A stretch of 34,059 nt of DNA from an uncultured Bacteroidota bacterium (lineage in GTDB: Bacteria; Bacteroidota; Bacteroidia; JABEUT01): NCBI GenBank assembly GCA_903916255.1, contig CAIWVW010000053.1, forward strand, positions 1-34,059, in the 5' to 3' direction. Positions 9,181-17,286 of the stretch are shown here, piece by piece. A program made the position numbers and the translations under genes. Under the pieces are notes generated by a model. The model did not search any database. It was given only the letters and a program-made list of their open reading frames with translations, and was not told the origin of the DNA. The stretch's first letter is position 1; each line of letters starts with the position of its first letter.

Positions 9181-10539
9181 TCATATTACTTTACTGAATA
9201 CTTCCTTTTGCGGAGTATTTTTCCACAGGCGGGCATCAAATGCCATGCAGATATTCCGGATAAATTTTTTACCTTCTTCCGTAACAAGGAGTTTATAAGG
9301 GAGCCGTTCAATAAGGCCGTCCAGTTCCATTTCTTTTATCCTGTGTAATGCAGTATAAAGCCCGGGTGCTTGTTCTTCCTTATCCAGCCAGGATGTTTCG
9401 AACTTGCACATAATATTAAGAATATGCCTCCTTAAAATAAGGTCTTCACCCGTAAGCACATGCCCGCGAAAAACAGGCAATTCGTTTTTATTTAGAAGGT
9501 CATAATATTCTTCCACCACTTTTACATTTTGTGCAAATGCATACCATGTATCGCTTATTGAGGATACACCCAATCCCAACATGAACTCTGTATAATTATG
9601 GGTATACCCCATGAAATTACGGTGTAGCTTTTGTTGTTGTGACGCCTTGTAAAGTGAATCGGTTTTAAGCGCAAAATGGTCCATGCCTATTTCAACATAT
9701 CCGGCTTCTTCCAGCATGGCACGGCCGATTTCGTATAGTTCCCGCTTTTCTTCGTCTTTGGGTAAATCCAGCTCTGTAAATTTTCGTTGCCCGGGTTTTA
9801 TCCATGGAACATGCGCATAACTGTATAAAGCAATACGGTCGGGTTTCAGGAAATTAACTTTCGTAATAGTGTTGACCACGCTTGATTTCTTTTGAAGCGG
9901 TAATCCATAAATCAAATCAAAGTTAATAGATGTATATCCCAATTCCCGGGCTTCATTGGTTACCCTTTCAACATTTACAAATGGTTGAATGCGGTTTACA
10001 ATTTCCTGTACAGTTGGGTCGAAATCCTGTATACCTAAACTTAACCTTGTGAACCCGATTTCACGCAACGTTTTAAGGTGTTCGTAAGAGGTATTGTTAG
10101 GGTGTGCTTCAAAACTGAATTCATGGTTTTCGCATACTTCAGCTTTTGATAGGATTCCATTTAGCAGTTCCTTCAAATGTTCAGGGCTGAAGAAAGTGGG
10201 AGTTCCTCCTCCCAAATGAATTTCTTTTATTCTCGGCACCCCTTGAAATAAAGTAACGTACATTTCCCATTCTTTTAAAACTGCATTTAAATAAGGCTGT
10301 TCAACTGCATGGTTCGTTGTAATTCGGGTTGTGCAACCGCAATAGGTGCAAAGACTTTGACAAAAAGGCAAATGCAAATACAGGCTTATTCCATCATTCG
10401 AATTTGTTTTATCGAATGACTTTTTTACCTCCAGTTTCCATTGGTCAATGGTCAGGTTATTTTCCCAATAAGGGACAGTCGGGAAGCTGGTGTATCTTGG
10501 CGCTTGTACGTTATATTTTTTAATTAAATTTTCGTTCAT
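9181..10539 (-). CDS. hemN: Oxygen-independent coproporphyrinogen III oxidase (radical SAM)
   Basis: 452 residues from the ATG at 10539, close to the usual length of about 455. It converts coproporphyrinogen III to protoporphyrinogen IX without O2 by radical SAM chemistry, giving heme under low oxygen. Seen: APRYTSFPTVPYW near the N-terminus; the cluster motif C60-x3-C64-x2-C67-x-C69 typical of true HemN; GGGTPTF for SAM binding; and a full C-terminal domain, which argues against HemW. I prefer the ATG at 10539 to one 11 codons upstream: it follows the stop of the PTPS gene as TGATATG, one base apart, so translation is probably coupled. The operon promoter (11022-11064) carries a Crp/Fnr-type palindrome, and hemN is a classic FNR-family target in other bacteria. 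Confidence 0.95.
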   Translation of the reverse strand: MNENLIKKYNVQAPRYTSFPTVPYWENNLTIDQWKLEVKKSFDKTNSNDGISLYLHLPFCQSLCTYCGCTTRITTNHAVEQPYLNAVLKEWEMYVTLFQGVPRIKEIHLGGGTPTFFSPEHLKELLNGILSKAEVCENHEFSFEAHPNNTSYEHLKTLREIGFTRLSLGIQDFDPTVQEIVNRIQPFVNVERVTNEARELGYTSINFDLIYGLPLQKKSSVVNTITKVNFLKPDRIALYSYAHVPWIKPGQRKFTELDLPKDEEKRELYEIGRAMLEEAGYVEIGMDHFALKTDSLYKASQQQKLHRNFMGYTHNYTEFMLGLGVSSISDTWYAFAQNVKVVEEYYDLLNKNELPVFRGHVLTGEDLILRRHILNIMCKFETSWLDKEEQAPGLYTALHRIKEMELDGLIERLPYKLLVTEEGKKFIRNICMAFDARLWKNTPQKEVFSKVI

Positions 10540-10540
10540 A

Positions 10541-10990
10541 TCAAATATTGTCTTTAGAAAACCATTCCGCATAAGAGGTGGCAGTTTCCCGGAGTTTGAG
10601 GTGATGCAGGTTTATATTTTCAGGTAAATTATTTTGAATTCTTTTTACGAATTCAATAAGCAGGTTCTCGCAGGTAGGCTGGAATTCCACAAGCAATAGC
10701 CTGCCGGAAATTGAATTCAATCCTTCCAGTTTGCCTTGCTCCACTTCTTTATTCAAAACCAGCGCATGGTCGAAATGCTCAATGATGCAGGTTTTTATAA
10801 TATTTTTTAAAATGGAAAAATCAATAACCATTCCTAAAACGGGTGAATTTTTATCTCTGACAGGAACTCCGCTGGCGGTAACCGATAGCTTGTAGGAGTG
10901 CCCGTGAATATCTTTGCACGGACCGTCATAGCCTAGCAATGCATGAGCCATTTCAAAATTAAATTCTTTCGTTACTCTGATAATACTCAT
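10541..10990 (-). CDS. 6-pyruvoyl-tetrahydropterin synthase / QueD family protein
   Basis: 149 residues, normal for the family. Zinc ligands H16 (EMAHA), H29 and H31 (DIHGHSY) are present, with C25 four residues before H29 as the catalytic Cys. D74-H75 (HFDHAL) and E135 (LRETATSY) match the rest of the active site. The family makes 6-pyruvoyl-tetrahydropterin or, as QueD, 6-carboxy-tetrahydropterin for queuosine; which reaction applies cannot be told from sequence alone, and no other queuosine gene is in the window. It is the first gene of a two-gene operon with hemN, one base apart. Why a pterin enzyme is paired with hemN is not clear from the sequence. Confidence 0.88.
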   Translation of the reverse strand: MSIIRVTKEFNFEMAHALLGYDGPCKDIHGHSYKLSVTASGVPVRDKNSPVLGMVIDFSILKNIIKTCIIEHFDHALVLNKEVEQGKLEGLNSISGRLLLVEFQPTCENLLIEFVKRIQNNLPENINLHHLKLRETATSYAEWFSKDNI

Positions 10991-11021
10991 TGAACAATGG
11001 GGTAGGGCGGGATATTAATGG

Positions 11022-11064
11022 CAAAAATAAATGCAGTTGAACAGGTGAAATATGACTATTCTCA
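11022..11064 (-). promoter_or_regulatory. Crp/Fnr-type box and -7 element for the PTPS-hemN operon
   Basis: On the minus strand the palindrome TGA-GAATAG-TCA (11053-11064, extended proximal half TCATA) lies upstream of a perfect TATTTTTG (11022-11029). The centres are 33 bp apart, which places the box about 41 bp before the expected start of transcription, the class II activator position. The predicted leader is about 28 nt before the ATG at 10990. Confidence 0.7.
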
Positions 11065-11112
11065 TTATGAATAGCATACATTTATCATACAGAAAGAAAC
11101 CCGTTTGGTTGT

Positions 11113-11943
11113 TTAAAACCAATCTTTGGTAACCGGCCGTAGTTTATGGTAAAGTTTGGTTTTACTGTCTTTTGTTTTCGGAATAAATTTTCCGCAAATG
11201 GCAGGTATGTACATAACGCGCCGCCTGCTTTTTTCTCCTATATAGGGCGATTCGGCCACGCGGTGCCATAAATGTCCGTGGTGAACTACCACATCACCTG
11301 CTTTGGCCACAACCAACTTTTCATTTTTATCTGCTTTTCCATTAAGGAAATAAGCTTTTTTAAATAATAACTGAAATAATTTTTGATTGTGTGTGCCCGG
11401 TAATACGCGCAGCCCGCCGTTGGTTTCCGAAGAGTCATCTAAATAGACGCCTATATTAAGCATAGGCAGAACTTTGCCATCATAAAACAAATCGCGGATG
11501 CTGTCTGTATGCCAACCCATCTGTTTAAATTTACTTCCGGGTGTGTTTACGTAATGATTAAAAACAACACCATCTTTTTCGTTTTCTACAATCCTGGGTT
11601 TATAGCTGCCTAAAAGAGACAGCAGGGGTTTCAGTTTGCCACTCGTAATAAATTCGTGCATTGGTTTGCTATGCAATGAAAAGAAAGGGAAACGGTGAAT
11701 TATTTTGCTTCCGTCAATATCTTTCCCTAAAAAAAGCGGAACGCCATTTATTTGGGTGGCGCCTTCCGCCATAAGTTTGTTAGTGGCTTCGTAATAAGAA
11801 TCTATGATTGCTTTTACTCCTTCCGGAGATAATACGCCCGGAAAGTGCAGGAATCCGTATTTATTAAAAAAAGCCACCTGCTCCTCCGTTAACTTATCAC
11901 CCAAATGAAATTTCCGATATTGAAAATTTACATTATACCCCAT
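11113..11943 (-). CDS. Phytanoyl-CoA dioxygenase (PhyH) family protein
   Basis: 276 residues. Seen: a cupin-type Fe(II)/2-oxoglutarate oxygenase core with the HxD pair H145-x-D147 (GWHTDS), the stretch GGLRVLPGTHNQ typical of PhyH proteins, and a distal His in VHHGHLWHRVAESP followed by an Arg-rich strand (RRRVMYIP) suited to bind 2-oxoglutarate. The enzyme would hydroxylate an unknown substrate using O2; PhyH members act on many small molecules, so phytanoyl-CoA should not be assumed. It follows the cytochrome c gene by 39 bp on the same strand and may share its promoter at 12608-12650. Confidence 0.85.
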   Translation of the reverse strand: MGYNVNFQYRKFHLGDKLTEEQVAFFNKYGFLHFPGVLSPEGVKAIIDSYYEATNKLMAEGATQINGVPLFLGKDIDGSKIIHRFPFFSLHSKPMHEFITSGKLKPLLSLLGSYKPRIVENEKDGVVFNHYVNTPGSKFKQMGWHTDSIRDLFYDGKVLPMLNIGVYLDDSSETNGGLRVLPGTHNQKLFQLLFKKAYFLNGKADKNEKLVVAKAGDVVVHHGHLWHRVAESPYIGEKSRRRVMYIPAICGKFIPKTKDSKTKLYHKLRPVTKDWF

Positions 11944-11982
11944 GAAAAAGTGATTAGATTTTAGATTTACAGGTGACTTTTT

Positions 11983-12573
11983 TTAATTATTGGATTTATT
12001 TATTTTTACTTGTTCAGTAAGTGTTTTTACGGCAAGCGCCAATACCCAGATTACTATTAAAAGTATACCAATAAGGAATAATACCAAATAATTGGCAAAT
12101 CCAAGTGAAGCAATAAAGGATGGTCCGGCTTTTTCATCGTCGGCTACTTTTTGAGTAGCTACGGTAATGTTATCCGGTCCGTTGGATGTCGAAGCAACTG
12201 TCGTGTTGGCTACAGGTGCAGCAGCAACTACAGGCTCACCTCCGGTCTTTACGAAAGCCAAAATGGTTTTAATATCATTGTCAGATAAAGCCTGGTCAGG
12301 CATTGGAATTTGATTGTTGTCGTTAAATAACTTCACGGCATCTTTATCGCCTGCTTTTACCAAAGTTTGCGAACTGTGAACCCATTTCAATATCCATTCT
12401 TCGGAATGCCTGTCCTGAACTCCTTTCAAATCAGGGCCCACCAATTTACCTTTACCAACGGTATGGCAAGCTCCGCAATTGGTGCGGAACATTTGAGCGC
12501 CATCTTGGGAATATGTTTTAGAAAAAGGAATTGCAACGACGGCAATTATTGCGATTATAAGTTTTGTTTTCAT
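11983..12573 (-). CDS. Membrane-anchored monoheme cytochrome c
   Basis: 196 residues from the ATG at 12573; an upstream in-frame start would add 26 residues without signal-peptide character, so I reject it. Order: signal peptide (1 to about 22, MKTKLIIAIIAVVAIPFSKT); heme-binding C33-G-A-C36-H37; the distal Met in QIPMPDQALSD; an Ala/Val/Thr-rich linker; and a C-terminal membrane helix (about 157-180, NYLVLFLIGILLIVIWVLAL) with a short basic tail. It is a class I cytochrome c on the outer face of the inner membrane, probably an electron carrier to the oxidase encoded nearby. It has its own Crp/Fnr-type promoter region upstream, which links it to the oxidase and hemN promoters. Confidence 0.9.
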   Translation of the reverse strand: MKTKLIIAIIAVVAIPFSKTYSQDGAQMFRTNCGACHTVGKGKLVGPDLKGVQDRHSEEWILKWVHSSQTLVKAGDKDAVKLFNDNNQIPMPDQALSDNDIKTILAFVKTGGEPVVAAAPVANTTVASTSNGPDNITVATQKVADDEKAGPSFIASLGFANYLVLFLIGILLIVIWVLALAVKTLTEQVKINKSNN

Positions 12574-12607
12574 GGTTATAGTATGAAAGTATGAGGTTAT
12601 TTTTTTG

Positions 12608-12650
12608 TAAAAGTATTTTGAACTTGTAGCCTGCGTTATGATAATTGTCA
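12608..12650 (-). promoter_or_regulatory. Crp/Fnr-type box and -7 element for cytochrome c
   Basis: Minus strand: TGTGA-CAATTA-TCATA (core TGA/TCA 12639-12650), with TACTTTTA (12608-12615, one mismatch to TAnnTTTG) exactly 33 bp downstream, centre to centre. The predicted leader is about 32 nt before the ATG at 12573. The geometry is the same as at the PTPS-hemN promoter. Confidence 0.68.
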
Positions 12651-12709
12651 CATTACTTTTTGATTCTTCTCATGTATGTGGGGTGAAGCTCTGTAATGTG
12701 CTGTGAATA

Positions 12710-13471
12710 CTACCATTTCGTACCGGGATAAGCCCGTGGTAAAAACTGCATTTCTGCTAAAATATGTCCCAGATGTTCGGAATGTTTTCCTTTTTTTATT
12801 CCTTGCACCAGATAATGATTTGACGGTAAAGGGAAACTTATTTTATCCAGATGCGCTTTTATGGTTTCCAGCCAGAGCGGATGTATGGTTTTCATATCAA
12901 CGGCAATTCCTTTTTTTACCAATAAATCATCTGATTCATCTGTATCGAATAGTTCTGCTGTGTACATCCATAAATCTTCAAATGCATTGAAAAGCCTTCT
13001 TTTGCTTTCTTCGGTCCCGTCTCCCATGCGTAAAATCCATTCTCCGGAATGCCTTACGTGATAGGTGCATTCTTTAAGTGATTTTACTGCAATAGCGGCA
13101 AGGGTACTGTCTTTGCCCTTACCTAATTCAGTTAGCAAATGATAATTGAAAACAGAGAATAAGTATTGCCTTACGATAGTATGCGCAAAGTCGCCATTGG
13201 GTTGCTCCACTAATAATGCATTGCGGAATTCGTTCGCATCGCGCAAAAATGCCAGGTCATCTTCTGCGCGGCCTTTCTTTTCAATTTCGCCTGCATAGGT
13301 TAAAAACTCCCGCGCTTGCCCAATCAGGTCAAGCGCCAGATTTGCCAATGCAATATCTTCTTCCAGAATTGGCGCATGTGAACACCATTCGGTGATGCGT
13401 TGCCCAAGTATAAGGCTGTTATCGCCTAAGCGGAGGCAATAATTAAATAAAGCATGTTGATTCTTATCCAT
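12710..13471 (-). CDS. paaC: Phenylacetyl-CoA epoxidase subunit PaaC
   Basis: 253 residues, full length for PaaC. It is a ferritin-like four-helix protein that forms the structural partner of PaaA in the multicomponent epoxidase turning phenylacetyl-CoA into its 1,2-epoxide. Seen: LGDNSLILGQRITEWCSHAP near the N-terminus, LANLALDLIGQAREFLTYAG, and the C-terminal HLGHILAEMQFLPRAYPGTKW, all characteristic. It starts 5 bp after paaB ends. It is the last gene of the operon: no paaD, paaE or later paa gene follows; the next gene is a cytochrome c with its own promoter. Confidence 0.95.
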   Translation of the reverse strand: MDKNQHALFNYCLRLGDNSLILGQRITEWCSHAPILEEDIALANLALDLIGQAREFLTYAGEIEKKGRAEDDLAFLRDANEFRNALLVEQPNGDFAHTIVRQYLFSVFNYHLLTELGKGKDSTLAAIAVKSLKECTYHVRHSGEWILRMGDGTEESKRRLFNAFEDLWMYTAELFDTDESDDLLVKKGIAVDMKTIHPLWLETIKAHLDKISFPLPSNHYLVQGIKKGKHSEHLGHILAEMQFLPRAYPGTKW

Positions 13472-13476
13472 ACTAC

Positions 13477-13776
13477 TTACATGTGTATTCCTTTCGGAAA
13501 TTTATAAAATTGGGGGTGCCTGTAAATTTTGTCATCTGCCGGGTCAAACAATGATGCCGCTTCTGTGGGTTGGGTAGCTACAATATCCTCCGCCGGAAGA
13601 ACCCAGATACTGCGGCCTTCGCTGCGGCGGGTGTATAAATCGCGGGCATATTGAGTTGCCATTTCCTTGTCAGGTGCGTGAACACTGCCGCAATGGGTAA
13701 ATGAGGCACCGGTTTTCGACTGCACAAAAACCTCCCATACTTTCCATTGCGAATCTTTTTTTTGATTTGTTTCCAT
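13477..13776 (-). CDS. paaB: Phenylacetyl-CoA epoxidase subunit PaaB
   Basis: 99 residues, normal for PaaB, the small subunit that bridges PaaAC dimers. Seen: WKVWEVFVQSKTGASFTHCGSVHA in two blocks, the DLYTRRSEGRSIWV segment and a PADDKIYRHPQFYKFPKGI C-terminus, all typical. It lies 11 bp after paaA and 5 bp before paaC, which indicates translation from one transcript. Confidence 0.95.
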   Translation of the reverse strand: METNQKKDSQWKVWEVFVQSKTGASFTHCGSVHAPDKEMATQYARDLYTRRSEGRSIWVLPAEDIVATQPTEAASLFDPADDKIYRHPQFYKFPKGIHM

Positions 13777-13787
13777 TATATAAATAA

Positions 13788-14744
13788 TTACAATTGTTTG
13801 TGTTTGGATGCGTATGCTTCAGCAGCTTCCCTTACCCATTTGCCTTCTTCATGCGCCTGGATATGGTTATGCATCCTTTGTTTATTGCAAGGGCCTTTAC
13901 CACGGATTACATTAAAGAACTCGTCCCAGTTAATATCACTTGTTTCATAATGCCCTGTTTCTTTATTGAATTTGAGGTTTGGGTCAGGTATGGTTAATCC
14001 AATAATTTCCGCCTGTGGAATGGTGCGGTCAATAAACTGCTGGCGCAAATCGTCGTTGCTTTCCAGTTTTATTCTGTACTTCATAAGTTCAATCGTATTG
14101 GAAGAGTTTTTATCATGCGGGCCGAACATCATAAGGGCGGGCCACCACCAACGGTTCATGGCATCCTGTGCCATTTCTTGCTGCTCTTTAGTTCCGCGCA
14201 TCATGGCAATCATCAGGTCATAGCCCTGGCGGTTATGGAAACCTTCTTCTTTGCAAATGCGAAGCATTGCGCGGGAATAAGGGCCGTAAGATGTTTTTGC
14301 AAGCATGGTTTGGTTTACAATAGCGGCACCATCCACCAGCCAACCAATAGCTCCAATATCGGCCCAGTTAAGTGTAGGATAATTGAATACACTCGAATAT
14401 TTTGCTTTGCCCTCATGCAATTGCTCAATCAATTCACTGCGGTCGGTGCCGAGTGTTTCAGTACTGCCATAAAGATAGAGGCCATGTCCGCCTTCATCCT
14501 GAATTTTGGCAAGCAAAATTACTTTTCTCAACAGGCTTGGGGCACGGGTAATCCAGTTTGCCTCCGGTTGCATTCCTATCACTTCCGAATGTGCATGCTG
14601 CGACATCATACGGGTTAATTGTTTGCGGTAATTTTCAGGCATCCATTCTTTAGGCTCAATTTTTTCGCCATTCAAAAGCCTTGTCATAAAGGCTTCTTCT
14701 AGAATGGGGTCTTCCGCAACTGATTTTTTTTCTAATGTTTCCAT
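13788..14744 (-). CDS. paaA: Phenylacetyl-CoA epoxidase catalytic subunit PaaA
   Basis: 318 residues. PaaA carries the diiron site that epoxidises the ring of phenylacetyl-CoA with O2. Seen: the ferritin-like helices with the ExxH-type metal motifs in [15 protein letters not shown] and [14 protein letters not shown], and [13 protein letters not shown]. The start at 14744 opens with METLEKK, the same ATGGAAA opening seen in several genes here. It lies 18 bp after hppD. The complex normally takes electrons from the reductase PaaE, which is not encoded in the window. Confidence 0.96.
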   Translation of the reverse strand: METLEKKSVAEDPILEEAFMTRLLNGEKIEPKEWMPENYRKQLTRMMSQHAHSEVIGMQPEANWITRAPSLLRKVILLAKIQDEGGHGLYLYGSTETLGTDRSELIEQLHEGKAKYSSVFNYPTLNWADIGAIGWLVDGAAIVNQTMLAKTSYGPYSRAMLRICKEEGFHNRQGYDLMIAMMRGTKEQQEMAQDAMNRWWWPALMMFGPHDKNSSNTIELMKYRIKLESNDDLRQQFIDRTIPQAEIIGLTIPDPNLKFNKETGHYETSDINWDEFFNVIRGKGPCNKQRMHNHIQAHEEGKWVREAAEAYASKHKQL

Positions 14745-14762
14745 TATTAAAATATTAATATG

Positions 14763-15896
14763 TTATAACGTACCTCTCTTCGCCTGTTCAGCTTCTATTG
14801 ATTCAAACAGTGCCTGGAAGTTTCCTTTGCCAAATGACTTTGCGCCTACGCGTTCTATTATTTCGAAGAAGAGTGTCGGCCTGTCTTCAACAGGCTTGGT
14901 GAATATTTGCAGCAGGTAACCTTCATCGTCACGGTCAACCATTATGCCCAGGCTTTTTAAAACATTCAAGTCTTCTTTTATTTTTCCTACCCTTTCGGTA
15001 ACGGTATCATAATAAGTTCCGGGTACGAAAAGGAATTCAACTCCGCGCTTGTGCATTTCGCTAACCGTGAAAACTATATCATCCGTAGCCACTGCTATAT
15101 GCTGACAGCCGGGGCTGTGGTAAAAATCAAGGAACTCCTCTATCTGCGATTTTTTCTTTCCCTTGGCAGGCTCATTTATCGGGAATTTAATCCGCATGTT
15201 TCCATTCGCCATCACTTTACTCATAAGGGCGGTATATTCTGTGGAGATGTCTTTATCATCAAAGGTGATAAGGTTTTTAAAGCCTAAAACATCTTCGTAA
15301 AACTTGGCGTATTTATTCATTTCACCCACATTCACATTCCCTACGCAATGGTCAACGTATTCCAATCCGGTAGAAGTTGGGTTGTAGTTCGATTCCCATT
15401 TCACAAACCCCGGCAGGAACACACCTTCATAGTTTTTGCGCTCTACAAACATGTGTATGGTTTCACCATAGGTATGGATACCTGCCATTTTTACTGAGCC
15501 ATTTGCATCAGTTTCGCTGATAGGTTTCAAGTATGATTTTGCGCCTCTTTTTACGGTTTCATTGTATGATTTTTCTGCATCATCCACCCAAAAGGCAATT
15601 ACCTTAACGCCGTCTCCATGTTGTTTGATGTGCTCTGCAATGGGGGAATCGGGGTGCAATGGTGTCGTTAATACCAACTTGATTTTCCCTTGCTGGATAA
15701 CATACGACGAGCGGTCCTTCAAGCCTGTTTCCAACCCTGCATAGGCAAGCGATTGAAAGCCGAAAGCAGTTTTATAATAATGCGCTGCTTGTTTTGCATT
15801 TCCTACATACAGTTCAATATAATCTGTACCATTGATGGGAAGGAATTCTTCGTTTTTTTGTTTTTGTTCGGGCAATACTTCGAGTTGTGTTTCCAT
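14763..15896 (-). CDS. hppD: 4-hydroxyphenylpyruvate dioxygenase
   Basis: 377 residues. It converts 4-hydroxyphenylpyruvate to homogentisate using Fe(II) and O2, the step before HmgA in tyrosine breakdown. Two VOC domains are seen. The 2-His-1-Glu iron site is visible as the His in YVDHCVGNV, the His in GCQHIAVATDDI and the Glu in FFEIIERVGA, with GYLLQIFTKP in the C-terminal part. I choose the ATG at 15896 (METQLEV): a longer frame would have to begin with a TTG at 15920, which lies inside the small gene just upstream. The ATG lies one base after the stop of that 36-codon gene (TAAAATG), so translation is probably coupled. Confidence 0.95.
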   Translation of the reverse strand: METQLEVLPEQKQKNEEFLPINGTDYIELYVGNAKQAAHYYKTAFGFQSLAYAGLETGLKDRSSYVIQQGKIKLVLTTPLHPDSPIAEHIKQHGDGVKVIAFWVDDAEKSYNETVKRGAKSYLKPISETDANGSVKMAGIHTYGETIHMFVERKNYEGVFLPGFVKWESNYNPTSTGLEYVDHCVGNVNVGEMNKYAKFYEDVLGFKNLITFDDKDISTEYTALMSKVMANGNMRIKFPINEPAKGKKKSQIEEFLDFYHSPGCQHIAVATDDIVFTVSEMHKRGVEFLFVPGTYYDTVTERVGKIKEDLNVLKSLGIMVDRDDEGYLLQIFTKPVEDRPTLFFEIIERVGAKSFGKGNFQALFESIEAEQAKRGTL

Positions 15897-15897
15897 T

Positions 15898-16008
15898 TTA
15901 TTTTTTTGTGAATTGTTCAAATACTACAAGAATTAAACATGCGCCGGATGCTATCCATAAAAGGTTTTCAAGCAGCAAAAGTGGGATTGGTTTTTTATCG
16001 CGTGCCAT
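15898..16008 (-). CDS. 36-residue single-pass membrane peptide between hmgA and hppD
   Basis: The minus-strand ATG at 16008 opens a frame of 36 codons with TAA at 15898-15900. It overlaps the 3' end of hmgA by 14 bp in another frame and ends one base before the hppD ATG, so it fills the gap between the two genes exactly. The peptide starts MARDKKPIP, continues with a hydrophobic stretch (LLLLENLLWIASGACLILVV) and ends FEQFTKK: basic ends around one helix long enough to span the membrane. I know no family for it. Without it, the 98-bp gap would be the longest inside an otherwise tight operon. It might anchor or regulate one of the dioxygenases, but that is a guess from position. Confidence 0.6.
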   Translation of the reverse strand: MARDKKPIPLLLLENLLWIASGACLILVVFEQFTKK

Positions 16009-17182
16009 TTTCAAGAATTGTTTCAGGGTTAGTGATCCATGATTTATAGTAATCCTTAATTTCCAGTTTCAATGCTTCTTCCGTTAACATCAATGGTTTG
16101 AAAGGGTCTATCATAACCGCCAGTTCGTTGGTTTCTTTTTTACCGATGCTGCGTTCAATTGCACCCGGATGTGGCCCGTGTGGTATTCCGCCCGGGTGGA
16201 GTGTGATTTGGCCCTTTTCAATATTGTTGCGGCTCATGAAGTCACCGTCTACGTAATAGAGTATTTCATCCGAATCTATATTGCTATGGTGATAAGGCGC
16301 AGGAATTGCCTGTGGGTGGTAGTCATACATTCGTGGAACAAAGGAACAAACTACAAATCCCGCCCCTTCAAATGTTTGGTGGATAGGGGGTGGCATGTGC
16401 AGCCTTCCGGTGATAGGTTCGAAGTTGTGGATGTTGAAGGCGTACGGATACTGGTACCCATCCCAACCCACAGCATCAAAAGGATGTGTGCCGTAAACAT
16501 AATGATAAAGTATACCTTGTTTTTTTATCATCACCTCAAATTCTCCACGTTCATCATGGGTTTCAAGGTCGGTTGGAATTTTAAAATCGCGTTCGCAAAA
16601 AGGGGAGTGTTCCAATAATTGCCCATAATCATTCCTGTACCTGCGCGGCAGCGCAATGGGGCTGAATGATTCCATTACCAAATGCTTATTGTCTTCAGTG
16701 TCAAAATCCATTTGGTAAATGGTCCCCCTTGGAATAATAAGGTAGTCGCCATATTCAAAAGGAATGTTTCCATAAAGCGTTTTAAGCGAACCTGAACCTT
16801 TATGAATAAAAATCATTTCATCCGCATCGGCATTTTTATAAAAGTAACTTGTTGATTTTTGCGGAGCAGCAATACTTATGTATAAATCACTGTTTACCAA
16901 AAGTGTTTTCCTGCTTTTAATATAGTCAGGATGCCCTTCTACATTAAAGGTTTTGAAACTACGGGCCTTCAGTCCTTTTTTTACCGCAATTTTCGGTTCC
17001 ATGGATACGGAACTTTCTATGCGTGTTACAATGGTAGGGGGGTAAAGGTGATATACTAATGAAGAATTGCCGGCAAATCCCTGCGTGCCCACCAACTCTT
17101 CCTGATACAGAGAATTATCTTTTTTGCGGAAGACTACGTGCCTTTTACTGGGTATTTTTCCGGCTTTTGAGTAGTATGGCAT
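15995..17182 (-). CDS. hmgA: Homogentisate 1,2-dioxygenase
   Basis: 395 residues. It opens the ring of homogentisate with O2 to give maleylacetoacetate. Seen: the family signature APYHHSNIDSDEILYYVDG and GGIPHGPHPGA, which contain the His, Glu and His iron ligands known in the human enzyme, and an N-terminal double-cupin region with YLIIPRGTIYQMDF. At 395 residues it is a shorter bacterial type than the human form. It is the first gene of the operon hmgA, 36-residue peptide, hppD, paaA, paaB, paaC. The following enzymes (maleylacetoacetate isomerase, fumarylacetoacetase) are not in the window. A Crp/Fnr-type promoter region lies upstream. Confidence 0.96.
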   Translation of the reverse strand: MPYYSKAGKIPSKRHVVFRKKDNSLYQEELVGTQGFAGNSSLVYHLYPPTIVTRIESSVSMEPKIAVKKGLKARSFKTFNVEGHPDYIKSRKTLLVNSDLYISIAAPQKSTSYFYKNADADEMIFIHKGSGSLKTLYGNIPFEYGDYLIIPRGTIYQMDFDTEDNKHLVMESFSPIALPRRYRNDYGQLLEHSPFCERDFKIPTDLETHDERGEFEVMIKKQGILYHYVYGTHPFDAVGWDGYQYPYAFNIHNFEPITGRLHMPPPIHQTFEGAGFVVCSFVPRMYDYHPQAIPAPYHHSNIDSDEILYYVDGDFMSRNNIEKGQITLHPGGIPHGPHPGAIERSIGKKETNELAVMIDPFKPLMLTEEALKLEIKDYYKSWITNPETILENGTR

Positions 17183-17230
17183 TTTGGATATTTTTTATTG
17201 AATTCTTATATATTGTCACTATCAGTTTCG

Positions 17231-17273
17231 CAATAATAGACACGGATACAGCCTTATTCTATGACTTTCATCA
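17231..17273 (-). promoter_or_regulatory. Crp/Fnr-type box and -7 element for the hmgA-paa operon
   Basis: Minus strand: TGTGA-TGAAAG-TCATA (core 17262-17273), then TATTATTG (17231-17238, one mismatch to TAnnTTTG) at exactly 33 bp between centres. The box core is identical to that before ctaC. The predicted leader is about 45 nt before the ATG at 17182. Confidence 0.68.
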
Positions 17274-17286
17274 CAGACTAAAAATG

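Noticed and set aside
12651-12709. Six-codon frame (ATG AGA AGA ATC AAA AAG) before the cytochrome c promoter as a leader peptide
   Set aside because: It lies upstream of the box and the predicted start of transcription, so it would not be in the cytochrome c transcript, and it is too short.
14115-14618. Long plus-strand frame inside paaA
   Set aside because: It is opposite a clear paaA coding sequence and gives a product with no recognisable pattern.
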